Of a stretch of DNA of 64,000 bases, positions 43,797-51,507 are shown piece after piece; position 1 is the first letter of the stretch; every line of letters begins with the position of its first letter. The notes under the pieces were generated by a model. It did not search any database, had not been told where the DNA came from, and worked only from the letters and a program-made list of their open reading frames with translations. Origin of the DNA: Halobacteriovoraceae bacterium. GTDB lineage: Bacteria; Bdellovibrionota; Bacteriovoracia; Bacteriovoracales; Bacteriovoracaceae. The position numbers were made by a program, and so were the translations under genes. Location: NCBI GenBank assembly GCA_002713145.1, contig PAVS01000002.1, positions 143,286-207,285 on the forward strand, given 5' to 3'.

Positions 43797-45473
43797 ATGG
43801 GCCATAAAATAAATCAACTAAAAAATAATTCTTCATTCTGCACCCTAGCCTGGACAGGAATGTCTGTATCCCCCACCGGAACCCTAACACCTTGTTGTTT
43901 AATGGAATCGGCTATTAAAATCAACGGGCGTGACGCAAGAATTTATCAAGATAGTATTGAAGAGTATTACAACTCCGACTTTATGGTCGATATTAGAAAA
44001 AAAATGTTAGCCGGCGAGAAAATCAATGCTTGCAGGCAATGCTATCAAAATGAAGCCTATGGTGGAGTTTCTCTAAGAACAAGGGCCAATCATGAACAAG
44101 AAGAAATCATTGAGGATTATGGTATAGACAAAAACTACTTCCCACGCAGCCTTGATTTAAAAATTAACAATAAATGCAATCTCAAATGCCGAATGTGTCA
44201 ACCCAAAGACTCAAACCTTATTCATCAAGAATTTAAACAAATTATTTCGCAAGATGAAATGTTTCAAGCCTTTGAGAATACTAAGCTCTATGATGCTGAA
44301 AGTTTAATAGACTTGTCAGAGATACCCGACTGGGGAAAGAGCAAAAATTTTTATGCAACTATTGATCGCATCCTTCCTGGTCTTAGAAAAATATCACTTG
44401 TCGGGGGTGAACCACTTATCGTAGATGAAGTCTACCAATTACTAGATTATATAATTGAACAAGGCTATGCTAAAAAAATGTATATTTGTGTGACCACTAA
44501 CTTCATGCGCTTTGACTCCGAAAAATTGGAAAAGTATTTTCGGGAATTTAGAAAAGTTTTAATTTTAGTTAGTCTAGATGCCATAAATTCCGAACTCAAC
44601 TATATAAGATATCCTTCACAATTTAAAAGAATTGATCAAAATATTCAACATATTGCCAGTATATCTAAAACGAATCCTAATATCTCGTTTTCACTAGCAC
44701 TTACAATACAAGCTTATAACGCACTCTATATCGCAGATATTCTAGACTATACAGAAAGTCTCATAAAAAAAGGAGTAGAGTTTAGAATTACTCCAATTTC
44801 TTTTACTTATCTTAGCTATCCAGAACACCTGAGTCTTAAAGTACTCCCGAAAACAACCAAGAAAAAAGCCATCGAAAAACTAGAACAATTTAAACAAAAT
44901 TCTACTCTATACAATAAAGACACTCAGTACACCAAGGGAATTAACCAAATCATAGGAATTCTCTCAGAGACTGCGCCAGAAAATTTAACAAAACTTCAAG
45001 AGAACTTTTTGTACTATACTCAACAGCTTGATAAGAGCCGTGGCCAGAGGTTCCAAGATTTTCTTCCAGAGCTCTTTGATGACTTTTCCCAATTACAGTT
45101 GAGACCTAAAAGCCCAGCAATGCAGCCAGCTCTTTTACGTGAAAAAGGATGGATGTTAAGCAAAAAAGGTGCCATTAAAGAAGCTATTCAATTGTTTGAA
45201 AAATCCCTTGAGGCTTCAGGCCCAAACGCTTTGGATCTTCGTGAACTCGCTTGGATGTATTTAAGTTTAGGTCAAAATCAAAAAGCACTTGACTCTTATA
45301 CTAAAGCCTACTCCTTAAACTCTAAAGATGTTTATATTGTTACCGGCTATGCAAACTGTCTATTAAGTTTACAAAAACTGATTGAAGCCAAACGAATTGT
45401 TGAAGAGCACAAACAAGAATTTGCACATGATGAAAGATTTCAGGACATATTGATAAAGATTGAAAAACTTTAA
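43797..45473 (+). CDS. N-terminal-twitch radical SAM protein fused to TPR repeats (copy 4)
   Basis: A 558-residue protein. The N-terminal module has C15-TLAW, C33-C34, C79-x2-C82; the radical SAM motif is C127-x3-C131-x2-C134 (CNLKCRMC) with KISLVGGEPLIV. After about residue 440 there are TPR units: EKGWMLSKKGAIKEAIQLFE, LRELAWMYLSLGQNQKALDS and GYANCLLSLQKLIEAKRIVE. The TPR part probably binds the protein or peptide to be modified, or a partner enzyme. No other radical SAM copy in the window has this extension. An AAAGG Shine-Dalgarno is present. Confidence 0.87.
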   Translation: MGHKINQLKNNSSFCTLAWTGMSVSPTGTLTPCCLMESAIKINGRDARIYQDSIEEYYNSDFMVDIRKKMLAGEKINACRQCYQNEAYGGVSLRTRANHEQEEIIEDYGIDKNYFPRSLDLKINNKCNLKCRMCQPKDSNLIHQEFKQIISQDEMFQAFENTKLYDAESLIDLSEIPDWGKSKNFYATIDRILPGLRKISLVGGEPLIVDEVYQLLDYIIEQGYAKKMYICVTTNFMRFDSEKLEKYFREFRKVLILVSLDAINSELNYIRYPSQFKRIDQNIQHIASISKTNPNISFSLALTIQAYNALYIADILDYTESLIKKGVEFRITPISFTYLSYPEHLSLKVLPKTTKKKAIEKLEQFKQNSTLYNKDTQYTKGINQIIGILSETAPENLTKLQENFLYYTQQLDKSRGQRFQDFLPELFDDFSQLQLRPKSPAMQPALLREKGWMLSKKGAIKEAIQLFEKSLEASGPNALDLRELAWMYLSLGQNQKALDSYTKAYSLNSKDVYIVTGYANCLLSLQKLIEAKRIVEEHKQEFAHDERFQDILIKIEKL

Positions 45474-45482
45474 TTTTTTTTA

Positions 45483-46079
45483 CTAAGTTACAATATTCCG
45501 AAAAGTAAGATTGATACGCGGTTCATTAACTTTGCGAGTCGGCGGTAATCTATGTTGCCAAAAATCCTGAGTGACTGACTCCATTGTCAAAAGACTTCCG
45601 TGCTCAAGCACCTGACAGATGACCTCTTTAGTATTTTTATGTTTAAAACAAAACCTACGCTCGGCTCCCAAGCTCAAAGAGGCAATAACTCCATGTTTTT
45701 CTAAATCTTTTTCTGCATCGCTATGCCAAGCCATCCCCTCTTCACCAGAATGGTATAGATTTAATAAACAGGAATTAAATTTTTTCTGACAGCCTTCTTC
45801 TATGATCCTTTTTATTTCTTTAAGTTTCGGAGTCCATGGGTGAGCCGTTTTGGTGCTTTTTGAATAAGTATATTGATAAGGTTTATCTCCATACCAAGCG
45901 ACCTTTCTTTTGGTGATAATTTTTTTTCCAAAAATATTGGCCGTATCATTTTCCCATTTAATATAGCGGTAAAGATAATTATAGCAGCGATCAGAGTACT
46001 CCTGATCGAAAACAGTACCGTGATAATAAACAGCACCATCCTGAGGAAGTAAATTTTTTTTAATTTTTTTAGCTTTCAT
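45483..46079 (-). CDS. AlkB-family Fe(II)/2-oxoglutarate dioxygenase
   Basis: A 198-residue dioxygenase, ALKBH2/3-like in outline. Features are KVAWYGDKPYQYTY (nucleotide-recognition region), NSCLLNLYHSGEEGMAWHSD with the HxD iron ligands, SLSLGAERRFCF, and the distal His in FWQHRLPP followed by RINLTFR carrying the 2-oxoglutarate-binding Arg. It should remove alkyl groups from DNA or RNA bases. The frame opens at 46091; the ATG at 46077-46079 is chosen because earlier codons sit within the kinase gene, which it overlaps by 11 bp. Specificity is not readable. Confidence 0.88.
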   Translation of the reverse strand: MKAKKIKKNLLPQDGAVYYHGTVFDQEYSDRCYNYLYRYIKWENDTANIFGKKIITKRKVAWYGDKPYQYTYSKSTKTAHPWTPKLKEIKRIIEEGCQKKFNSCLLNLYHSGEEGMAWHSDAEKDLEKHGVIASLSLGAERRFCFKHKNTKEVICQVLEHGSLLTMESVTQDFWQHRLPPTRKVNEPRINLTFRNIVT

Positions 46080-47430
46080 TTTTCGGAACAACGATTCTAA
46101 ATTCAGTGACCCCTTTTCTACGAGAAATCATCATTTCACCATAATAGAGATTAATTATCTGCCTAATAATATCAAGTCCCCTTCCTGGCTGAACCAAATC
46201 GGCCAAAACTTTTATGCCCTCAAATTCTTTAAAATCTTTTTCTTTAAAATTTGTCCCGTTATCTCTAAATAGTAATTCTATTTTATTATCTTTTTCAAAG
46301 CACAATATTTTGATCTCCCCACAATTCGCTTTTATGGCATTAGTAAAAAGATTTTGAAGTACAATAAATAAATGGATATTTCTCAATGGAAAGATAATTT
46401 CATTAGAACATAGAACCGTAACAGTTATTTCTTTTTCTATTAATCTATTTTGTAATAATTCTTTTTGATAATTAACCGCCTCCAAAATGGTAATCATTTC
46501 TGCTTTTTCATCAATACTGTCAGTGAGACCTTGGTAGGTCTTTATCCGCTCTTCAATATAATTAGCGGATTTTAATGCCAACTCTTGATCCGATGCTAGA
46601 CTTTTAAGAACTTTGAGTGCTGGCTTAACATCGTGGTGTATGCTTGAAAGAATAATATTAAAAGTTGAATGTGCGGACAACTCCTTTAACTGTAACAAAA
46701 AGCCACTTTTTGTTTGAGTTACAGACACAGCAATAAGATTACGAATTCTTAAGGTTTCAAATAGGTAGCTGAGACCAAAAAGAGGAAAGATATACGGTAG
46801 ATATTCAATCCAAATATCCAAACTCAATACGACCAGTGAAGTGATCAATCCTAAAACAATTAGCTTTTCTCTAAGCCTATTTCTATAAATATAAATAAGG
46901 AGATAAGTATTAAGGGTTATGATCGTCAAAAACTGTAATAAAAAGACAAATCTTATCGAGTCAGGAACAGCATACGGCCCAGCAACCGCTTTATAAAATA
47001 TATTTGTTTGCTCCTCAACCACGGGTATTGGATAGATTTCAAAAAAGTATAAAAAGAACAAAAAGACAAAAGTACATATGAGGACATAAGAGATCTTTTG
47101 TACAGAATCTACCAATACATTTTTCCCAAGTCCCAAATATAACCTTACAACTTTGATATAGAATATAAAGGCGAGGTAGCCAGGAGTTGAAGCCAAGTAG
47201 GGAAGAAAAGCCTGCTCTTTATCAGTGAGTTGATAGGAAACACAGTAGTAAGCAACAAAACAATAAGTGGCGCTACACAGCATCATTACTAAAAAATTGT
47301 ACCCGATCTTAATCTTAAGATGTTTAATTTCAACTAAAGTGATAAAAAAAACAAACAAATAGAAGCAACAAAAAAACAATTGAAATTGTGAGACAAAAAA
47401 TAAAAATGGAGTTAACTGAGCTATATGCAT
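46069..47430 (-). CDS. Membrane sensor histidine kinase
   Basis: A 453-residue kinase. About seven hydrophobic helices fill the first 215 residues (from FLFFVSQFQLFFCCFYLFV on), a 7TM-type sensor. The phospho-acceptor region reads SSIHHDVKPALKVLKSL, and the HATPase domain shows NLFTNAIKAN, LFRDNGTNFKEKDF and GRGLDIIRQI. The ATG at 47428-47430 is used; a TTG four codons upstream is possible. Its start codon overlaps that of the divergent response regulator within the palindrome ATGCAT. The two are a natural cognate pair. Confidence 0.85.
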   Translation of the reverse strand: MHIAQLTPFLFFVSQFQLFFCCFYLFVFFITLVEIKHLKIKIGYNFLVMMLCSATYCFVAYYCVSYQLTDKEQAFLPYLASTPGYLAFIFYIKVVRLYLGLGKNVLVDSVQKISYVLICTFVFLFFLYFFEIYPIPVVEEQTNIFYKAVAGPYAVPDSIRFVFLLQFLTIITLNTYLLIYIYRNRLREKLIVLGLITSLVVLSLDIWIEYLPYIFPLFGLSYLFETLRIRNLIAVSVTQTKSGFLLQLKELSAHSTFNIILSSIHHDVKPALKVLKSLASDQELALKSANYIEERIKTYQGLTDSIDEKAEMITILEAVNYQKELLQNRLIEKEITVTVLCSNEIIFPLRNIHLFIVLQNLFTNAIKANCGEIKILCFEKDNKIELLFRDNGTNFKEKDFKEFEGIKVLADLVQPGRGLDIIRQIINLYYGEMMISRRKGVTEFRIVVPKNES

Positions 47431-48105
47431 GAATCCATTCAACCATATATAATATTGCTATTAGATGACAATCCTATAGTGAGTGACTTGATGCAAATGA
47501 CATTTCAAGATATAGCTCATGTTGAATTCTTACATCCCAAAGATTTTCATCAATTCTATCAAGAAGAGCAAAAATTCTACGATGCTATTTTAATCGATTA
47601 CCATATGCCAAACATAGGTGGAATAGACGCGCTTAAACAGCTCAGAGAAAAATTTGGATCCCAGATTCCTGTTTTTATTATAACTCAGAACGAAAGGCTC
47701 TCAACAAAAATACTCTGCCTCAGTGAAGCCATTAACGACTTCTTGCATAAAGAGATGCCTCGTGAGGAAATTAGAGAAAGGGTTTTAAATAAGCTAAGAA
47801 AGAGCAGGGACCCTATCATCATCAAATATGAGCAACTTTCCTTAGATTTAACTAATCTTGAATGCAAAGATGCAGGCGATATCCTCTCACTCACCCCAAA
47901 AGAGTTTCTCACTTTAAAACTGGTTATTGAAAACAAGGGAAGGTTAAAAAAGTCGAGCTTACTAGAGCTAATTTGGCCAGAGCAGTCAGTTATTCCATCT
48001 ACGATAAACACACATCTTTATAACTTAAATAAAAAGCTTAAGACCATTAAACTGAGCATTCAAAGCGGCTATCTCGAACTAGAAAAAACTAATATTCAAA
48101 TCTAG
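47425..48105 (+). CDS. Response regulator with winged-helix DNA-binding domain
   Basis: A 226-residue regulator. The receiver has LLLDDNPIVSD, phospho-acceptor D58 (AILIDYHMPN), Thr at FIITQNE and K109 (DFLHKEMP). The C-terminal part (LTPKEFLTLKLVIENKGRL, ELIWPEQSVIPSTINTHLYNL) is an OmpR/PhoB-type winged helix, somewhat diverged. It begins with ATG at 47425, overlapping the ATG of the divergent histidine kinase gene by six bases. A GGAG lies 13 nt upstream, a little far for a Shine-Dalgarno. Confidence 0.82.
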   Translation: MHESIQPYIILLLDDNPIVSDLMQMTFQDIAHVEFLHPKDFHQFYQEEQKFYDAILIDYHMPNIGGIDALKQLREKFGSQIPVFIITQNERLSTKILCLSEAINDFLHKEMPREEIRERVLNKLRKSRDPIIIKYEQLSLDLTNLECKDAGDILSLTPKEFLTLKLVIENKGRLKKSSLLELIWPEQSVIPSTINTHLYNLNKKLKTIKLSIQSGYLELEKTNIQI

Positions 48106-48214
48106 GCGGATTCGACTCAGGAGATATATCTGCACCTTTGTTGTTGGTAAGAATGTATATCATCCCCAAGATTAAAAGAATGAAAGTAAATAATAAAATA
48201 AATTTTTTTTTCAC
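48089..48214 (-). CDS. Possible 41-residue single-pass membrane protein
   Basis: On the minus strand a GTG at 48212-48214 opens a 41-codon frame: VKKKFILLFTFILLILGM, then IYILTNNKGADISPESNPP and a short end. A positive start, one helix and a polar tail are typical of small membrane proteins. TATAAA lies about 6 nt before the GTG, as at other leaderless genes here. The last 17 bp overlap the 3' end of the response regulator gene in antisense. No Shine-Dalgarno and no recognised family; it may be chance. Confidence 0.4.
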   Translation of the reverse strand: MKKKFILLFTFILLILGMIYILTNNKGADISPESNPPRFEY

Positions 48215-48374
48215 ATAATTTTTATAATTTTATTTTTAGTTTTTGTCCGTACATATTATTATAAAATAATGACTATAAAGCTTAACATTTTGTAAGTCAG
48301 TAATTTGAGTATGTGATTGATGGCAGACTCAATTTTTGTTAATATCACTATTTAATGTATAGGAGCATAAGTTC

Positions 48375-49124
48375 ATGGAAGAGCATGAAATATTCTTTCA
48401 ACAATACGGGAACCATGCCTATAAATATAACGATATTCCTGACAAATTTGATTATGACTGGGTCATGTTCAAAAGTAGATGGCCCTGGCTACAACTCGAT
48501 CTCGATATTCCATATCAGGAGATGTACAAAGAGGGAATAGCATTAGAACATAAATTTGTCGAACATCGCTGGAATGATCAGTTCAGGGGATACAAACATC
48601 AAGGATGGAAATCGCTGGCCATACATGGAATTGACAGTCAAAAAACGGAAAACTTCCATGCCTACGGGTATAAATCTCAAGAAGCAGCTCCATACGACTG
48701 GACAGAAATTGCCAATCAATGCCCAGCTACTCTTAAATTTCTTAAGTTACTTCCTTTTGAAAACAAATATCGTATTAGGTTTATGCTTCTAGAACCAGGA
48801 GGATATATTTATCCCCACAAAGATCAAGATGACTTCAGTTTTTATCCGATAAATATAGCCCTCAATCATCCAAAAGGATGCAAATTTGCAATGGAGGAAG
48901 TAGGTGTTTTGCCTTTTGTACCAGGTTCGGCTTTTCACATGAACCTCGGCTATCGACATTGTGTTATAAATCACTCCCAAGAAAAGCGACTCCACCTTAT
49001 TATTCATGCAGCGCCAGGGTCAAAAATAAATCAACACAAAAGACTCATTGAAAAAAGTTTTAATAAGCTAAAAGAGTCAAAAGAAAAAAAATGGACGACA
49101 TTTCTCGACAAAGTATTGCCCTAG
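48375..49124 (+). CDS. Aspartyl/asparaginyl beta-hydroxylase-like Fe(II)/2OG oxygenase
   Basis: A 249-residue oxygenase. YIYPHKDQDDF contains His148 and Asp150, and GYRHCVIN gives His195, followed by R205 (EKRLHLIIH), the likely 2-oxoglutarate ligand. The flanking FRIRF-like strand (KYRIRFMLLEPGG) and GSAFHMNLGYRH are typical of the aspartyl hydroxylase fold. AGGAG lies 9 nt before the ATG. It is the first gene of a three-gene unit with overlapping borders; the other two products are unknown, so it probably hydroxylates a protein or metabolite belonging to that unit. Confidence 0.8.
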   Translation: MEEHEIFFQQYGNHAYKYNDIPDKFDYDWVMFKSRWPWLQLDLDIPYQEMYKEGIALEHKFVEHRWNDQFRGYKHQGWKSLAIHGIDSQKTENFHAYGYKSQEAAPYDWTEIANQCPATLKFLKLLPFENKYRIRFMLLEPGGYIYPHKDQDDFSFYPINIALNHPKGCKFAMEEVGVLPFVPGSAFHMNLGYRHCVINHSQEKRLHLIIHAAPGSKINQHKRLIEKSFNKLKESKEKKWTTFLDKVLP

Positions 49125-50557
49125 GCTTTTGGGATAGAAAAAAATCTATAAATGATCAATTTGTTTATAAAAGAGTAAAACAACTCTCACTATTCTACAA
49201 AAACTCAGCTAGCCCTAACACACCTTTTTACACAGAAACTAATATTGATCGCCTTTTAAAAGCTCTTAGCTTAACTAATCATAAATATGCGCTTATTCAA
49301 TCATTTGGTCACACAACAATGCGAAGAAGTTTCTTTGATTCTTTATTTCAAGAAATTCAAGGTAAAGATTTTTTTGTTATGGGTCATATTCTTGACCATA
49401 AAGATAATTTTTACGAACTTCACCACCAATGCTTTTTAATCAATTTGCAATACTACAGAGAGTATAACCACCCTTCATTCGGCAGTACGGCAGACACGAA
49501 CGTTCTTGTTTGTTCTAGCCAAAGAAGTGATGAGAACTTCCACGATGATTACACTCCATATTGGATTAAGTATAAAGAAGGAGAAAAAAATATAGTCTCA
49601 CATCCAAAAGAAGGTTGGAACCTAATTAATACCTCGCTCAAAAACCAAAAAACTGTTTATAACTTTTCGAGTAAAACCAGAAGTTTAAAAAACTATCTTT
49701 ACCCACATGCGACTACCGAGGTATTTCATAAATGTCTTAAGAACCCTGACTTAATTTATAAACAAGAAGATATAAATCCTTGTCAAAAGCATTTTTTGGA
49801 AGGAATGGCTTATAACTGGGAGGCCGGACGAAAATCTATTTTTATATTTAACACAGAAAGACTATGCGACAATCATAATAAAACGCGAGAGAATGAAAAG
49901 CTAGATGCTTTATTCTGTGTTGCTGCTGGTTTTAAAGGTTTAAAAATATTAAAAGATTGTGGCTATCATCGAGAAACAGAAATTATCTATTTCGATTTTG
50001 CACAAAACGCACTTGACTTTAAGAAGAGGCTCCAAAAAAAATGGAATGGTTTGAACTATGTAAACTACTTAAAAAGCCTTGTTTCCGAATACAAATACGG
50101 ACACTATCAAGCTATACCGAAGAATGAAATAATAAGCGCCAAGGGAGATCCTCGATATGCTGACCTTCCGTTAGAAGAAGCTGACTGGGACAAACATGAA
50201 CTTTTATGGAAACAAACCCAAGACGATTTTGGAGGAGAAAATATCTTTTTCAAAACCTGGATAACAACTGCTTCTCTGAAGCATACCTATCTTAACGAAG
50301 ATATAATGAGCCTCTCTAGCGTTATGATTGAAAAACTAGCTAGCTTTGAGGGTAAAAACGTAGGCATTTTCTGGTCTAATTCTTTTAGTGTCGAGACTGC
50401 TTTTTGCTACATGGATAAGGGTATAATAGATCAAGGCTTTAAAAACTTCCTATTTGTTTTAAAAAACTTACGATGTAACTTTTATCTATACGGTACAACG
50501 CCGGAAGGTATTGACCTACAACACTTTCCAAATAATTACTTCAAGGATGTTTTATGA
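49091..50557 (+). CDS. Unrecognised 488-residue protein of the oxygenase cassette
   Basis: Soluble, no signal peptide. The N-terminal third includes YALIQSFGHTTMRRSFFDSL and MGHILDHKDNFYELHHQCFL, followed by NLQYYREYNHPSFGS: a Rossmann-like or glycosyltransferase-A-like alternation with conserved-looking His and Asp (GHILD) and ELHxQC. The C-terminal part has VAAGFKGLKILKDCGYHRE and EIIYFDFAQNALDFKKRL. I cannot assign a family. The 34 bp overlap with the oxygenase gene and 4 bp overlap with the next gene show strong coupling. A role as glycosyltransferase or nucleotide-binding enzyme is only a guess. Confidence 0.6.
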   Translation: MDDISRQSIALGFWDRKKSINDQFVYKRVKQLSLFYKNSASPNTPFYTETNIDRLLKALSLTNHKYALIQSFGHTTMRRSFFDSLFQEIQGKDFFVMGHILDHKDNFYELHHQCFLINLQYYREYNHPSFGSTADTNVLVCSSQRSDENFHDDYTPYWIKYKEGEKNIVSHPKEGWNLINTSLKNQKTVYNFSSKTRSLKNYLYPHATTEVFHKCLKNPDLIYKQEDINPCQKHFLEGMAYNWEAGRKSIFIFNTERLCDNHNKTRENEKLDALFCVAAGFKGLKILKDCGYHRETEIIYFDFAQNALDFKKRLQKKWNGLNYVNYLKSLVSEYKYGHYQAIPKNEIISAKGDPRYADLPLEEADWDKHELLWKQTQDDFGGENIFFKTWITTASLKHTYLNEDIMSLSSVMIEKLASFEGKNVGIFWSNSFSVETAFCYMDKGIIDQGFKNFLFVLKNLRCNFYLYGTTPEGIDLQHFPNNYFKDVL

Positions 50558-51507
50558 AATGTTACATACAATTAAAAAAAAGAAATGAAAAATCTCCAAG
50601 CTTAACACTTGAGTATATACCTAGAAACAACCTTGTAGCCAATAGGTATTTCAACCTCCTTAAGCACTATATAGATCAAAAAATCCCGGTTGATCAGCAA
50701 CAATCATACTGGAATCTTGCACTTAAAAAAGAACAGAAAGAAGAGCTTATTCGAGAACTTCAGCATCATTGCGATTTTGTAAATAAACAAGAACAAATAA
50801 ATATGAATTTCGATATTGACTACTCTATTGATCAAGGTCTTTTAAATGAAATACACAGCCGGTTTGAATTATATTTAAAAGCGTTGCATGCGAAAGAAAT
50901 TAAAGTTACACAGGAACAAGAAATTGATGGCTCGCTTTTACAAATCAATCTTTTAGTACATAAAATAGAGAATTTCCATGCTATTGAAAGACAGATCAAA
51001 GAAAGAGGAAAAAATGGCGTTGATGCCAATTTCGGATTTAGATTTGAAAACGACACTTATTTTGACCTTGAGAGTCACGATTTTGATCACTTTACTGAGG
51101 ATCGTCCATTTGGATCAATGAATTGTGGATACAATACAACAGGCAAGAATCTTCTTCACTGTATGCATGATAATGACCTAGATATTGTAAAAACCTTTGG
51201 AGTGTCACCCCAAAAAACATTCTCCACTGAAGCATTTTTCTGGTTTGGAAATTCTATAGACGGTGACCATTGCATGGAAAAATTCTATCGTTGGTGGGAT
51301 CAACACGATCTATCTCAGTACGGTTATAGAAAGTATGATCGACAAAACTCAGTGGGAATGATTCCTCTTGCAGACTTAGTTGAACCAGATGCGTTTAGAA
51401 ATAAATCGCACTGGGAAAAATTACTTGTTCTAAATCAATACAATGGGGTTGATAGTGTCTATCTAGAAGAAGTACCGTCCTATCAGAATACTCACTCTAC
51501 TCTTTGA
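50554..51507 (+). CDS. Unrecognised 317-residue protein of the oxygenase cassette
   Basis: Soluble protein rich in aromatic residues, His and Asp. A striking stretch near residues 175-245 has YFDLESHDFDHFTEDRPFGS, CGYNTTGKNLLHCMHDNDLD and STEAFFWFGNSIDGDH, with potential metal ligands. AAGGA precedes the ATG, which overlaps the previous stop (ATGA). The last 16 bp overlap the convergent glycosyltransferase gene. I do not recognise the family; its constant association with the oxygenase remains to be tested in other genomes. Confidence 0.6.
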   Translation: MKCYIQLKKRNEKSPSLTLEYIPRNNLVANRYFNLLKHYIDQKIPVDQQQSYWNLALKKEQKEELIRELQHHCDFVNKQEQINMNFDIDYSIDQGLLNEIHSRFELYLKALHAKEIKVTQEQEIDGSLLQINLLVHKIENFHAIERQIKERGKNGVDANFGFRFENDTYFDLESHDFDHFTEDRPFGSMNCGYNTTGKNLLHCMHDNDLDIVKTFGVSPQKTFSTEAFFWFGNSIDGDHCMEKFYRWWDQHDLSQYGYRKYDRQNSVGMIPLADLVEPDAFRNKSHWEKLLVLNQYNGVDSVYLEEVPSYQNTHSTL

